Source: Methylobacterium sp. DB0501 (GTDB taxonomy: Bacteria > Pseudomonadota > Alphaproteobacteria > Rhizobiales > Beijerinckiaceae). From it: a stretch of DNA of 64,000 nt. A program made the translations under genes and the position numbers. The notes under the pieces are model-generated. The model was not told the DNA's origin, ran no database searches, and saw only the letters and a program-made list of their open reading frames with translations. Of the stretch, positions 26,119 to 35,097 are shown one piece after another. How positions within the stretch are numbered: position 1 is the stretch's first letter; each line of letters begins with the position of its first letter. The DNA lies in the NCBI RefSeq assembly GCF_011043735.1, contig NZ_JAAKGV010000019.1, forward strand, positions 1 through 64,000. Reading direction: 5' to 3'.

Positions 26119-26727
26119 CTAACGGGTGCCTCGCTCGATCCGGTAGTGGATCGGCTTGAAGCTGCCGTTGTTCGACTGCAGCGCCGAGCAGGCGGTGAGG
26201 CCGATGACGAGGTCGGTTTCGGCCTCGAAGGCGATGCGGTCCCCGGCCCGGCTGAGCGGCGGCTCGACCGTGATGACGCCCGTCTTGCCGTCCACCGGCA
26301 CGTTCATGAAGCAGTTGAACGCCACCGGGATATGATCCGGAGCGACGCCGAACGGGGCAAGCGCGTGGGCGAGGTTGCCGAAGCAGCCCCGGTGCGGGTT
26401 CTCGTCGCCGTAGATGATGCGGAACGTGTCGGCCGAGCACGGCGTCAGCAGGAAGTCATGCCGGCCCACCGTGTCCTCGACGATGCGCAGGAGCACGTTC
26501 GAGCGGTTCGAGTAGAGCGGGTCGCCGGTCGTCAGGTAGATCCGGCTCGCGTAGTCGAGGGTGCGGCCGGACGAGATCACCTCGTCGAGGTCGTGGCGGT
26601 TGAAGGCCAGGAGATCCGCCACCTGCTCGCCGCGCGGGTCGATCACGGTCAGGCGGTCGCCCTTGTCGAGGGTGAACGCCACGCCGGAGCGCGGGGCGAT
26701 CTCGTGGGTGGCGGCGTCAGCGCACAT
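26119..26727 (-). CDS. DUF1989 (urea carboxylase-associated / carboxyguanidine deiminase-like) protein
   Basis: The 202-residue protein has the DUF1989 pattern: FTLDKGDRLTVIDPRGEQVADL, SADTFRIIYGDENPHRGCFGN and FNCFMNVPVDGKTGVI. In guanidine-degrading bacteria a pair of DUF1989 proteins (CgdA/CgdB) removes ammonia from carboxyguanidine; other members are of unknown function. Only one subunit is encoded here and no carboxylase is near. The ATG at 26727 overlaps the upstream YqcI/YcgG stop by 11 bases, so they form an operon. Processing of an N-hydroxylated guanidino compound made by that enzyme is inference. Confidence 0.82.
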   Translation of the reverse strand: MCADAATHEIAPRSGVAFTLDKGDRLTVIDPRGEQVADLLAFNRHDLDEVISSGRTLDYASRIYLTTGDPLYSNRSNVLLRIVEDTVGRHDFLLTPCSADTFRIIYGDENPHRGCFGNLAHALAPFGVAPDHIPVAFNCFMNVPVDGKTGVITVEPPLSRAGDRIAFEAETDLVIGLTACSALQSNNGSFKPIHYRIERGTR

Positions 26728-27421
26728 CGGCGCCTCCCGCGTTTGTGCCACGTGGGCGGAAAGGGCAGCGCCATTCCTCGCCGACGACCCGGCCGCTGTA
26801 CTGGCGCGCCTCCGAGGTCTCGCCGTGCCGCGCCAGCATCGGGTTGACCGAGCCGGCGAGCACCTCGTCACGCTGCAGGATAGAGGAGCGCAGCTTCTCG
26901 TAGCGACCGGCCTCGCGCAGTTGCTCGAACTGGGCGTGCAGGTTGAAGACCAGGGCCGGCGAGGAGAACCGGCGCGCCGGCCGGCTGGCGTTCGAGTGCA
27001 GGCCGACGACGAAGAACGCCTCGCCGGCAAAGCTCAGCGAGAAGTGCGGGTTGTCCGGCTCCCGCGCCACGCGCTCGTCCCAGGGATGCCCGAGCCAGGC
27101 GTCCTTGTCGGCCAGCGACTGCACCCGATCCCAGAGGTGCCGTTCAAAGCCCTCCTCGTCGAGGTCGCCCGGACCCTCGAAGATGACGGCGAAGCTCTGG
27201 AAGAGGTCGGGTCGCTGCCGGTAACGCGCGGCGAAGGCCATCAGCGCGGGGTAGATGCGCATGTCGTCCCAGGCGGAAGTGATGTCGCGGGCGACCAGGA
27301 CCCGCATCTGGCCCTTGGACAAGGCCGATTTGGCGCCGACGCACGGGAAACCCGCATCGCGGATGAAGGCGCGGAAAGCCTCGGCCCTCGGGTGGTGGGT
27401 GTCGTCTCGGGGTAGTTGCAT
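26717..27421 (-). CDS. YqcI/YcgG family heme-dependent N-oxygenase (GntA/DcsA-like)
   Basis: The 234-residue protein shows the YqcI/YcgG signature: FPCVGAKSALSKGQMRV, SAWDDMRIYPALMAF, FAVIFEGPGDLDEEGFERHL, FFVVGLHSNASRPARRFSSP, and the end NPMLARHGETSEARQYSGR. Characterised members are heme enzymes that hydroxylate guanidino nitrogens: DcsA on L-arginine in D-cycloserine synthesis and GntA in guanitoxin synthesis. The rest of those pathways is absent here. It overlaps the DUF1989 gene and follows the glutamine amidotransferase by 109 bases. N-hydroxylation of arginine or a related guanidine is the best guess; the substrate is not proven. Confidence 0.85.
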   Translation of the reverse strand: MQLPRDDTHHPRAEAFRAFIRDAGFPCVGAKSALSKGQMRVLVARDITSAWDDMRIYPALMAFAARYRQRPDLFQSFAVIFEGPGDLDEEGFERHLWDRVQSLADKDAWLGHPWDERVAREPDNPHFSLSFAGEAFFVVGLHSNASRPARRFSSPALVFNLHAQFEQLREAGRYEKLRSSILQRDEVLAGSVNPMLARHGETSEARQYSGRVVGEEWRCPFRPRGTNAGGADVR

Positions 27422-27530
27422 GGGAACTGGGCACGCAAGTCACGAAGATGCACACGAAATCCGCACGGGACGCCGCGGATCCAGGCAACGACGTCGGCTC
27501 GGCCTCGTTCCGCGCGGTGTTCGGGCAGGG

Positions 27531-28415
27531 TCACTTACCCACAGCCAGGAGCCCTTCCCTTCCGAGCCGGGCAAGCGCCTCGATGAAGTTACGCATCTCG
27601 GCAAGCCTCAGGCGCTCGTCCGTGACCTGCTCGTCCAGGCCGAGGCGCCATGCAAGGTCCCGCCGCCCGGGCTCGCGGTGCATGGCGTCGATCTGGCCGG
27701 CGAATGCCTCGACGTCCTCATCGCCCCGGGCGAGGCCGGCTTCCACCAAGGTACCGGACTGCCGGCGCAGGGCCCCGGCCACCTCGTCGAGGCCGATCTC
27801 GGGATGGTACTGCACACCCCAGAACACGCCGCCCTCGAAGCGGATCTCGGCGGCTTGCACGGCCGTGACCCGGTTGCCGGCCAGCAGCGTCGCCCCGGGC
27901 GGCAAAGCCTCGACCTCGTCAGTGTGGATGGCGGGTGCGTCGTAGGAGGCGGGCCGGCCTGCCAGGAGCGGGTGCGTACGTCCCGCCTCGGTCGGCGTGA
28001 TCCGCCGTGCGAACCCGGCCTCCGGGCTGCGCGCGTTCGGTCGTACGCTGCCGCCGGCGGCGACCGTCGCGACCTGCAGCCCGGCGCAAGAGCCGAAGGC
28101 CGGGGTGCCGGCGGCGAACACCGCCCGCATGAAGTCGACCGTGCGCCGCGTCTCGGGCGTCTCCTCGTAGAGATGCAGCGGCGAGCCGGTGAGGAACACC
28201 GCATCGTACCCGGTCAGGCTCGTTCCAGGTGGCAGCGCCGCGTTGGTGTCGGCCGGCTGGATGCGGTCGCAGGCGGCGCCCGGCGCGAGCTTGCGCAGGA
28301 TGTCCAGGTAGGTCTCACCCGAGGAACGGCCTACGCTGTCGCGTCTCGCCTTGCGCGCCTCCGGGGTCTCGCTTTCGGCCACCAGGAAGCGGAACGACGG
28401 TTGTGCTGAATTCAC
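27531..28415 (-). CDS. Class I glutamine amidotransferase-like protein
   Basis: The 294-residue protein has a class I GATase domain with the nucleophile Cys110 in FGSCAGLQV and the His204/Glu206 dyad in WGVQYHPEIG, so the triad is complete. An N-terminal strand FRFLVAESETPEARKARRD and a roughly 80-residue C-terminal helical tail flank it. Such enzymes release ammonia from glutamine or hydrolyse gamma-glutamyl bonds. No synthetase partner is adjacent. It shares orientation with the YqcI/YcgG and DUF1989 genes, suggesting a role in nitrogen transfer within that cluster. Confidence 0.82.
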   Translation of the reverse strand: MNSAQPSFRFLVAESETPEARKARRDSVGRSSGETYLDILRKLAPGAACDRIQPADTNAALPPGTSLTGYDAVFLTGSPLHLYEETPETRRTVDFMRAVFAAGTPAFGSCAGLQVATVAAGGSVRPNARSPEAGFARRITPTEAGRTHPLLAGRPASYDAPAIHTDEVEALPPGATLLAGNRVTAVQAAEIRFEGGVFWGVQYHPEIGLDEVAGALRRQSGTLVEAGLARGDEDVEAFAGQIDAMHREPGRRDLAWRLGLDEQVTDERLRLAEMRNFIEALARLGREGLLAVGK

Positions 28416-28430
28416 GAGGTTGGCTCCCCT

Positions 28431-28670
28431 TCAGTTTCCGCGCGGCATCGGGAACCAAGGGCGCAGGGTGGCGACCCCTGCAGCGAAGCGGGCGTTCGAG
28501 ATAGCGCCAAGGGTCTTCGCCGGGGCCCCCGCAGCCTTGGCTTGCATTTCTAAGGCAATCGGCCGGTCCAACAATGCGTCCGCCAAGGCCAGGGTAACTG
28601 ACAAGGGCCCGTCAGCTAGCATCTCGTGCAGCCGCCGCATGTAAGGGCAACCCTGATCGTGCACGACCAT
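28431..28670 (-). CDS. Small hypothetical protein upstream of the amidotransferase
   Basis: A 79-residue frame starts MVVHDQGCPYMRRLHEMLAD and ends in a Pro-rich tail. It is preceded by a good GGCGGAGG ribosome site and stops 15 bases before the amidotransferase ATG, so it would lead the operon. I recognise no family. The middle is helical and Ala/Leu-rich. An extended frame runs further upstream, but the ribosome site favours this start. Confidence 0.5.
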   Translation of the reverse strand: MVVHDQGCPYMRRLHEMLADGPLSVTLALADALLDRPIALEMQAKAAGAPAKTLGAISNARFAAGVATLRPWFPMPRGN

Positions 28671-28842
28671 CGTGACGCCTCCGCCTTCGATTGTTCCTCG
28701 GTCGCCTCCGACCCGAAGAACGCCGGCGACAACCGCTGGCATGTGGAAGTGTTTGCACGAGCGCCTGCGGCATCCTGATCCGGACGACGTACCCGCCGGG
28801 GTGACCCAAGTAGGGATGCCCTTTCCATTCCAGGGCTCCCGC

Positions 28843-29286
28843 ATGTGGTATCTGTACGGCTTCGCCATGCTCGCCGGGCTCGCGAACGCGATCCAGCCCG
28901 GCCCGAACTCGACCTTGGCGAAGTCCTCCACGCAGCCGTTCTTCGCCGGTCTCGTTGTTGTCGTCGTCAGCGGGATCGTCCTGTTGGTTGCAGGCTTGGT
29001 CACCGGCCGGTTGAGCATGCCGAGTTACGAGCAGGCGGCACAGGTCCCGTGGTGGGCCTGGTGCGGTGGGATGCTCGGGGCCGTGATGACCCTCTCCCAG
29101 CTCTTCATCGCCCCGAAGCTCGGCGCGGCGCCGTTCCTGGGCACCCTGGTGACGGTGGGAGTCCTTGCCTCCATCGCGCTCGACCACTACGGCTTATTCG
29201 GCTTCGAGGTGCATCACGCTAGCATCTGGCGTGTCCTGGGCGGCGTCCTGATGGTGGCAGGCGTGGCGTTGGTCGCACTCTTCTGA
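28843..29286 (+). CDS. DMT-superfamily small membrane protein (DUF606/YdcZ-like)
   Basis: The 147-residue protein has five predicted helices and starts MWYLYGFAMLAGLANAIQPG, the typical DUF606 opening, with WWAWCGGMLGAVMTLSQLF and LFGFEVHHASIWRVLGGVLM later. DUF606 proteins are half-size members of the drug/metabolite transporter superfamily and act as dimers; substrates are mostly unknown. An in-frame ATG at 28816 would add nine residues. It diverges from the amidotransferase cluster. Confidence 0.8.
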   Translation: MWYLYGFAMLAGLANAIQPGPNSTLAKSSTQPFFAGLVVVVVSGIVLLVAGLVTGRLSMPSYEQAAQVPWWAWCGGMLGAVMTLSQLFIAPKLGAAPFLGTLVTVGVLASIALDHYGLFGFEVHHASIWRVLGGVLMVAGVALVALF

Positions 29287-29437
29287 GGCGGTGGCGCCGC
29301 CGCGATGTCCGAACAGGCCCGGCATCGCGGTGCCGCCAGGTCCATTCGCCAACGTCTCTAGCCCAGTCGGCGCTCATGTTCGCTGGTCGACCGGATGGTT
29401 AGATGCCCCGGCGACGCAGGGCGGCAACCTCGGGGGC

Positions 29438-30499
29438 ATGTCAAAGTTTAACCGGCAGCCTCTTAGGTCGAGGCCGGTTCGGGAGGGGGCGTTGGGAGGC
29501 CAGGACACCGCGAGGAGGAAGCCGGATCCCCAGCTTCTGCAGGCCGCCGTCGAAGCCTCGGGCGAGGCCATCGTCATCACCTCTGCGGACCTCGATGAAC
29601 CGGGACCACGCATCGAGTACGTGAATCCCGCCTTCACGCGCATGACCGGGTACGAAGCCGAGGAAGTCCTCGGCTTGTCGCCACGCCTCTTGCAAGGGCC
29701 CAGTACCGAGCGCACAGTCCTCGACCGCATGCGAGCAGCGCTGCGCGCGGGCGAGCCGTTCCAGGGCGAGGCGGTGAACTACCGCAAGGACGGTTCCCCA
29801 TACGTCGTGGAGTGGTTGATCACCCCGGTTCGCGATGGGGACGGCCGTATCTCGCACTGGGTCTCGGTTCAGCGGGACGTCACCGAGCGGCGCCATGGCG
29901 AGGACCGCCAGGCGCTGATGGTGCGCGAGTTGCACCACCGGGTGAAGAACACGCTGGCCACCGTCCAGGCCGTGGTAAATGCCACGGCGCGGTCCTCGCT
30001 GACGGTCAACGAGTTCACCCAGGCGTTCACGGGCCGGATCGGCTCGCTCGCGAGAACCCACGCGCTGATCACCGAGGACCTCGCCCAGGCCGCCTCGTTC
30101 GAGGGTCTGCTGCGAGCTGAGCTCGACCCATATGACGAAAGGGGGCGCCTGACCCTGGATGGACCGAAGGTCGTGATGCCGTCGGAGCTCGCCGTACCGG
30201 TCGGCATGGCTCTGCACGAGTTGACCACAAACGCCCTTAAGCACGGGTCGCTCGGCGACCCGAACGGCCGAGTGCAGGTCACATGGTGGATCGAAGACGG
30301 ACGTGCCGGCCGAGCGCTGCGCTGGGACTGGGCCGAGCACGACGGCCCCCCTGCCGCGCATCCCACCCGCGAGGGCTTCGGCCACCGCCTTCTCAATAAG
30401 GTACTGGCTACTCAGACCGGCGCCGAGGTGGACGTCGCCTTTGCGCCGGACGGGCTTCGGGTCTCCGTGCGAATGCCGCTTCCGAGCTCCGACGCCTAG
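29438..30499 (+). CDS. LOV-like PAS / HWE histidine kinase
   Basis: The 353-residue soluble kinase has a PAS domain (about 30-150) whose sequence IEYVNPAFTRMTGYEAEEV is LOV-like, followed by an HWE-family dimerisation helix with His166-His167 (RELHHRVKNTLATVQA) and an HWE-type ATPase domain (VGMALHELTTNALKHGSL). In photoactive LOV domains the flavin-binding motif is G-R-N-C-R-F-L-Q. Here it reads LGLSPRLLQGP, with the adduct-forming Cys replaced. It may sense redox state through flavin or have lost the chromophore. No response regulator is adjacent. Confidence 0.85.
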   Translation: MSKFNRQPLRSRPVREGALGGQDTARRKPDPQLLQAAVEASGEAIVITSADLDEPGPRIEYVNPAFTRMTGYEAEEVLGLSPRLLQGPSTERTVLDRMRAALRAGEPFQGEAVNYRKDGSPYVVEWLITPVRDGDGRISHWVSVQRDVTERRHGEDRQALMVRELHHRVKNTLATVQAVVNATARSSLTVNEFTQAFTGRIGSLARTHALITEDLAQAASFEGLLRAELDPYDERGRLTLDGPKVVMPSELAVPVGMALHELTTNALKHGSLGDPNGRVQVTWWIEDGRAGRALRWDWAEHDGPPAAHPTREGFGHRLLNKVLATQTGAEVDVAFAPDGLRVSVRMPLPSSDA

Positions 30500-30525
30500 T
30501 CGCACCGCGACGTCCAAGCCTTGGC

Positions 30526-30765
30526 CTAAGCCGCTTTCGCTGGCGCGTCGACGATGAGGTCGAGGCGCGTCACCAACGCCCCGCTCTCGTCCCTCACTTC
30601 CAGGTGCCAGCTGGAGCCGAGCGCGATGACGGCCGCGTGTTCGTCGATGATCGCACCGGCAAGCCTGATGCCCTCTCGTCGCGCGTCGTCCGGCCCACCG
30701 AGCACCGAGCCGACGTCGTCAGGCGAACTGCGCCCATCGAGCACGTTGAAGAAGTAGCGCGGCAC
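30526..30765 (-). CDS. DUF6894 family protein
   Basis: A 79-residue protein starting (V)PRYFFNVLDGRSSPDD, the signature opening of DUF6894, with ARREGIRLAGAIIDEHA and WHLEVRDESGALVTRLD. Family members are abundant in Methylobacterium and Bradyrhizobium and have no known function. The GTG at 30765 is chosen because AAAGGGG lies eight bases upstream and homology starts there. Another copy is at 62458-62700. Confidence 0.75.
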   Translation of the reverse strand: MPRYFFNVLDGRSSPDDVGSVLGGPDDARREGIRLAGAIIDEHAAVIALGSSWHLEVRDESGALVTRLDLIVDAPAKAA

Positions 30766-30852
30766 GTCGTCCCCTTTGCGTATCACCGTTTCCCGGGGGC
30801 TTAACCTCTCGTCGCGCCGGACGCACGAACATGAGTGAACCTGAAGGGCGTC

Positions 30853-33078
30853 TCAGGCGCCGCGCCAGGGTCGCAGCGGGACGACATTGCCGCCTTCGGC
30901 GGCGGGATCGGCTGCTGTGCCGAGCACCTCGGCGACCTTGCGGGCGAGCTGCTCCCGCTTGAACGGCTTGCCGATGAGGTGCACCCCGTCGTCGAGGCGC
31001 CCATGGTGGACGATGCTGTTCTCGGTGTAGCCGGACATGAACAACACTCGCACGTCCGGCCGCACGGATCGCACCCGCTCCGCCACCTCCCGGCCCCGTA
31101 CCGTGCCGGGCAGCACCACATCGGTCAGCAATAGATCGACCGACGCGGCGTTGGCACCGAATACCCGTAACGCCTCCTCCCCATCCGCGGCCTCCAGCAC
31201 CCGGTACCCGAGGTCGGCGAGGATCGCGCAGGCGATCTCGCGCACCGCCGCCTCGTCCTCCACCACCAGCACGGTCCCCGAACCGCGCGGCAGGTCGACC
31301 GGTGCTGCGGCGCGTTGCACGGCGGCCGCGGCCCCGATGGCGCGCGGCAGGTAGAGTTTCACCGCCGTGCCCTCGCCAGGCTCAGAGTAGACCTTCACGT
31401 GGCCGCCAGACTGCTTCACGAAGCCGAACACCATCGCGAGCCCGAGCCCGGTGCCCTTGCCGTCCGGCTTGGTGGTGAAGAACGGCTCGAACACGCGCTT
31501 GACCACCTCGGGCGTCATGCCGTGCCCGGTGTCCGACACCGCGACCATCGTGTAGTCGCCCGACGTCACCTCGGCATGGTTCCGGGCATACGCCGCGTCC
31601 AGGACCACGTTACCGAGCTCGATGGTGAGGCGCCCGCCGCCAGGCATGGCGTCGCGCGCGTTCAACGCGAGGTTCAGCACCGCGCTCTCAAGCTGCGCCG
31701 GATCGGCCATCGCCGGCCACAGGCCCGCCGTCTCGACGTAGCGCACCTCGATGTGCTCGCCGAGCGTTCGCCGGAGAAGGGGCACCAGGTCCGGCATCGT
31801 CGCGGAGAGGTCGATGGCCGCGGGCGCCAGCGGCTGCTTGCGCGCGAATGCGAGGAGTTGCCCGGTTAGGGTCGCGCCTCGCTGGGCCGCCCAGGAGGCC
31901 CGCTCGATGCGCTGCTGCAGCTTGGGGTCGCCGTCGAGCTTGGCGCGGACGAATTCCAGGTTCCCGAGGATGACCTGCAGCAGGTTGTTGAAATCATGCG
32001 CGATGCCGCCGGTCAGCTGCCCGATGGCCTGCATCTTCTGTGCCTCGCGCAGCACACCCTCAGCCTGGGCACGCTTCGTCATGTCGGAGATGGTGAGCAC
32101 GAAGCCGCCATCCGGCATCGGGGTACGACGGATCTCCAGATTGTGGCCGTCCGCGTTCTCCCGCTCGTAGGTGACCGCCTCGCGGGGATTCCGGCTGCCG
32201 TGGCGGACCTGGTCCTCGGTCTCCAGGGCGGGACGGCCCGGCTCGGCAGTGTGCTCGACGAAGGCGCCGTAGGCGGTGCCGGGGCGGACCATGGCCTTCG
32301 GCAGGTCGAGCAGGACCTGGAAGCACTCGTTCGAGTTCCTGAGCTTGCGGTCCGGCCCGAACACCGCGACGCCCTGGCTCAGGCTGTCGATGGTGGTGCG
32401 CAGGCGCAGGGCCAGGTCGCGCTGTTCCGCCTCGGTCCGGTGGGAACGCGACCACGCCTGGTTCAGGAGCCTCGCCGCCCAGAGCAGGGCCAGGGCCGCG
32501 AACGCTGCCCCGGCGATCACCAACGAGCGCACCCATCCCGCCCGGCTCTCGTTCTGGGCGAGGCGCCTGTCGAGAAGCCGCTGCTCCTCGGCGAGCACGC
32601 CCGACAGGATGCCCTCGGCCTCGCGCATGTGGCCGCGACCCTCGTCGGTGTTGACGATGCGCAGCGCCGTCTCGAACCCGCCGTCGCGGCGCGCCTGCAC
32701 CGTCTGGGCGAGCTCTTCCAGCTTGTGCTGGACGGCCGGCGCGAGCGCGCGCACGCGCTCCTGTTGGGCGGGATTATCGGCCGTGAGCTTCTGGAGCTCG
32801 CCCTGGAGCAGGCCGAGGCGGTCGCGCGCGGCGTTGTAGGGACCCAGGTAATCGTCGCGGCCGGTGATCAGGTACCCACGTTGGCCGCGCTCGGCGTCCC
32901 TGAGCGCGATGGCGAGGTCCTTGGCGACGGCGAGCACCCGATAGCTGTGCTGCGACCATTCCCGGGCGTCGCGCGAGGCGTTCAGGCGCTCCCAGGTCAC
33001 ACCGCCGACGAGGGCGAAGATGGCCACCAGCACGCCGAAGACCAGCATGTTGGCGCGCGCGACGAGGTAGCGTGTCAT
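30853..33078 (-). CDS. CHASE3-PAS hybrid histidine kinase
   Basis: The 741-residue membrane kinase has helix 1 (about 10-30), a CHASE3 extracytoplasmic sensor (about 35-180, with IALRDAERGQRGYLITG), helix 2 (about 187-208), a PAS_7 domain (about 225-335), HisKA with His361 (GGIAHDFNNLLQVI), a HATPase domain (GTGLGLAMVFGFVKQSGG) and a receiver with Asp653 (LTDVVLPGTVRG). All catalytic residues are present. It follows the diguanylate cyclase at 33202 in the same direction with a 123-base gap. The periplasmic signal is unknown. Confidence 0.9.
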   Translation of the reverse strand: MTRYLVARANMLVFGVLVAIFALVGGVTWERLNASRDAREWSQHSYRVLAVAKDLAIALRDAERGQRGYLITGRDDYLGPYNAARDRLGLLQGELQKLTADNPAQQERVRALAPAVQHKLEELAQTVQARRDGGFETALRIVNTDEGRGHMREAEGILSGVLAEEQRLLDRRLAQNESRAGWVRSLVIAGAAFAALALLWAARLLNQAWSRSHRTEAEQRDLALRLRTTIDSLSQGVAVFGPDRKLRNSNECFQVLLDLPKAMVRPGTAYGAFVEHTAEPGRPALETEDQVRHGSRNPREAVTYERENADGHNLEIRRTPMPDGGFVLTISDMTKRAQAEGVLREAQKMQAIGQLTGGIAHDFNNLLQVILGNLEFVRAKLDGDPKLQQRIERASWAAQRGATLTGQLLAFARKQPLAPAAIDLSATMPDLVPLLRRTLGEHIEVRYVETAGLWPAMADPAQLESAVLNLALNARDAMPGGGRLTIELGNVVLDAAYARNHAEVTSGDYTMVAVSDTGHGMTPEVVKRVFEPFFTTKPDGKGTGLGLAMVFGFVKQSGGHVKVYSEPGEGTAVKLYLPRAIGAAAAVQRAAAPVDLPRGSGTVLVVEDEAAVREIACAILADLGYRVLEAADGEEALRVFGANAASVDLLLTDVVLPGTVRGREVAERVRSVRPDVRVLFMSGYTENSIVHHGRLDDGVHLIGKPFKREQLARKVAEVLGTAADPAAEGGNVVPLRPWRGA

Positions 33079-33201
33079 GGTAGCGGTTTCGTGGACAACG
33101 GTGGGCGGAGGCCTGGACAGCGGGGAAGGCTTGCGCCGTCCGTCAACCGTCCGGCCTGTTCTCGCATGCGATTGCGGGATTGTTAGGGCCGAGCGCCGGT
33201 G

Positions 33202-34722
33202 TCAAGCCGCCTCGCCGAGGGGGTGCGGTGCGGGGGCCCGCCTGGCGACGCAGGTCCGGTTCCGGCCCGTGGCCTTCGCCTCGTAGAGCGCCGCGTCCGC
33301 GGCCTCGTACTGTGCCCCTGCACGCTCGAACGCCACGCCCGTCTCCGTCGCGAGGCCGACGCTGACCGTCACCGTGCCGGGTTCGATGCGGCCGGCCTCG
33401 ACCGACAGCGACGCCACGGCGGCGTGCACTTTGTCGGCGACGCGCTCGGCACCGCTCTCATCGGTGTCGGGCAGAAGCACCACGAATTCCTCACCGCCGA
33501 CCCGCGCCACGAGGTCGTCGGGGCGATGCACGCTCGCCGACAGGCAGCGCGCCAGCCCCTTCAGCACCGCGTCTCCAACCGCATGGCCGTGAAGGTCGTT
33601 GTAGCGCTTGAAGTGGTCGGCATCGACGACGAGGAGGGACAACGGCTTGCCCGTGCGGCGAGCACTCTTCCAGGCGTGCTCGAAGGTCCCTTCGAAACGC
33701 CGACGGTTGGGCAGCCCGGTCAGGGCATCGGTGAGCGACATCTGGGCGAGCTCCGCCTGCATCTCGGCGCGGCGGCGTAGCTCCCGCCCGAACAGGAGCG
33801 ACAGGCAAGCGGTTAGGCCGCAGAGGACTACGACCACCGCGGTGATGACGGCGGCCTTGGCGCGCCATCCGGCCTCGATGTCGGCGGTCGCCAGGGCGAC
33901 GTTGAGCACCAGCGGCAGGTCGCCAACCTGGGTGAAGGCGAAATGCCGCTCGACGCCGTCGCGCACCGAAGTCGCCACGAAGCTCCCGCGGCCCTCGCGC
34001 ACGAAGCGCTCGAAGGTCGGCGCCCCCACGATGTTCACGCCGATGTCGGCCTCGTCGTACGGGTGGCGCATCAGCCGCGCACCGTCGCGAAGGTAGAGGT
34101 TTATGGCGCCGCCCTGCCCGAGGCCGATCCGGTCGAAGAGCCGGCTGAAATAGGCGAGCTGCAGGGTGCCAAGCACGATGCCTCCGAACGAGCCGTCCGG
34201 CTTGGCCAGGCGGCGGCTGAGGACGACCATGCGGGCGCCGGTCAGGCGCGAGACCAGCGGCTTGCTGATGTGCAAGCCGATGTCTGCGCGTGCCTTGTGG
34301 GCCTGGAAGTAGTCGCGGTCGGCGTAGTTTGCCTTACGTGCCGGCACCGCGTTCGCGTCGATCACGCTGTCGCCGTTTTCGTCGAGGACGAGCATCACGC
34401 CGATGTCGCGAGCGGTCGCGGCCCGGTCGAACAGGACGAGCTGGCGCATCTCCGGGCTCAGCGCCTCGACGCCCGGGACCCGCAGGTTGTCGACGACGGC
34501 CCGAAGGGAGAGGTCGATGACCTCGACGTTGCGGGCGATGTCGCGCTCGATGACCTGCAGCAGGTTCTGCGAGGTCTGCTCAGCCTTGTCCCAGGCGTCC
34601 CGCCTGAGGTCGAGCAGCATCAACGCGGAGACCAGGAGCATGCCCACGGGCGCGAGCACGCCCAAGGCGATCCAGGTACGGGTGGAGCCGAGCCGGCGCG
34701 CGAGGCGGGGCGGCAGGACCAT
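33202..34722 (-). CDS. Membrane diguanylate cyclase with Cache-type sensor
   Basis: The 506-residue protein has a first helix (about 18-38), a periplasmic PDC/Cache-like domain (about 45-285, with NYADRDYFQAHK and RLTGARMVVLSRRL), a second helix (about 293-315) and a GGDEF domain with LTDALTGLPNRRRFEG and VGGEEFVVLLPDT. GGEEF is an active signature, so it should make cyclic-di-GMP in response to a small extracytoplasmic ligand. It is probably transcribed separately from the kinase downstream. Confidence 0.9.
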   Translation of the reverse strand: MVLPPRLARRLGSTRTWIALGVLAPVGMLLVSALMLLDLRRDAWDKAEQTSQNLLQVIERDIARNVEVIDLSLRAVVDNLRVPGVEALSPEMRQLVLFDRAATARDIGVMLVLDENGDSVIDANAVPARKANYADRDYFQAHKARADIGLHISKPLVSRLTGARMVVLSRRLAKPDGSFGGIVLGTLQLAYFSRLFDRIGLGQGGAINLYLRDGARLMRHPYDEADIGVNIVGAPTFERFVREGRGSFVATSVRDGVERHFAFTQVGDLPLVLNVALATADIEAGWRAKAAVITAVVVVLCGLTACLSLLFGRELRRRAEMQAELAQMSLTDALTGLPNRRRFEGTFEHAWKSARRTGKPLSLLVVDADHFKRYNDLHGHAVGDAVLKGLARCLSASVHRPDDLVARVGGEEFVVLLPDTDESGAERVADKVHAAVASLSVEAGRIEPGTVTVSVGLATETGVAFERAGAQYEAADAALYEAKATGRNRTCVARRAPAPHPLGEAA

Positions 34723-35097
34723 CGTCGGACACTCCCAGGCAGACTTGTCGTTGCCTGGTTTATGTCACGCCAAACCTTACCGCAGCTTTCGAAGAAAGTC
34801 GTCCCTGGCCTCTTAACCGTATGGTGGCAAACTTGCGGTTAAAGCGATTCCGACAATCAGCGGGGTCCCGAAAGGCCGGATCGGGCGACCGGCCAAGGCA
34901 GGGATCTTCGAAGCGGACGTCATCACCCCGGGCAACACGCCGTTTGCAACAGTGTTGGCGTCGTCGTGGTCTTAGGATGCGCGACCGCAATTGGGACGCA
35001 GCCTGCACGAGAGCACATATCGGCCTGCGTAGCCGTACGCTGGCAACACGGTGCGGCTCCTCACGTTATAGGACCAACGACCCTCATGGGAGCTTCC
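34723..35097. other. Divergent intergenic region with a TTAACCG/CGGTTAA inverted repeat
   Basis: This 375-base gap separates the leftward diguanylate cyclase from a rightward small gene. It contains a seven-base inverted repeat, TTAACCG (34813-34819) and CGGTTAA (34836-34842), that could be an operator. No open frame with a convincing start or family resemblance is present. Confidence 0.4.
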
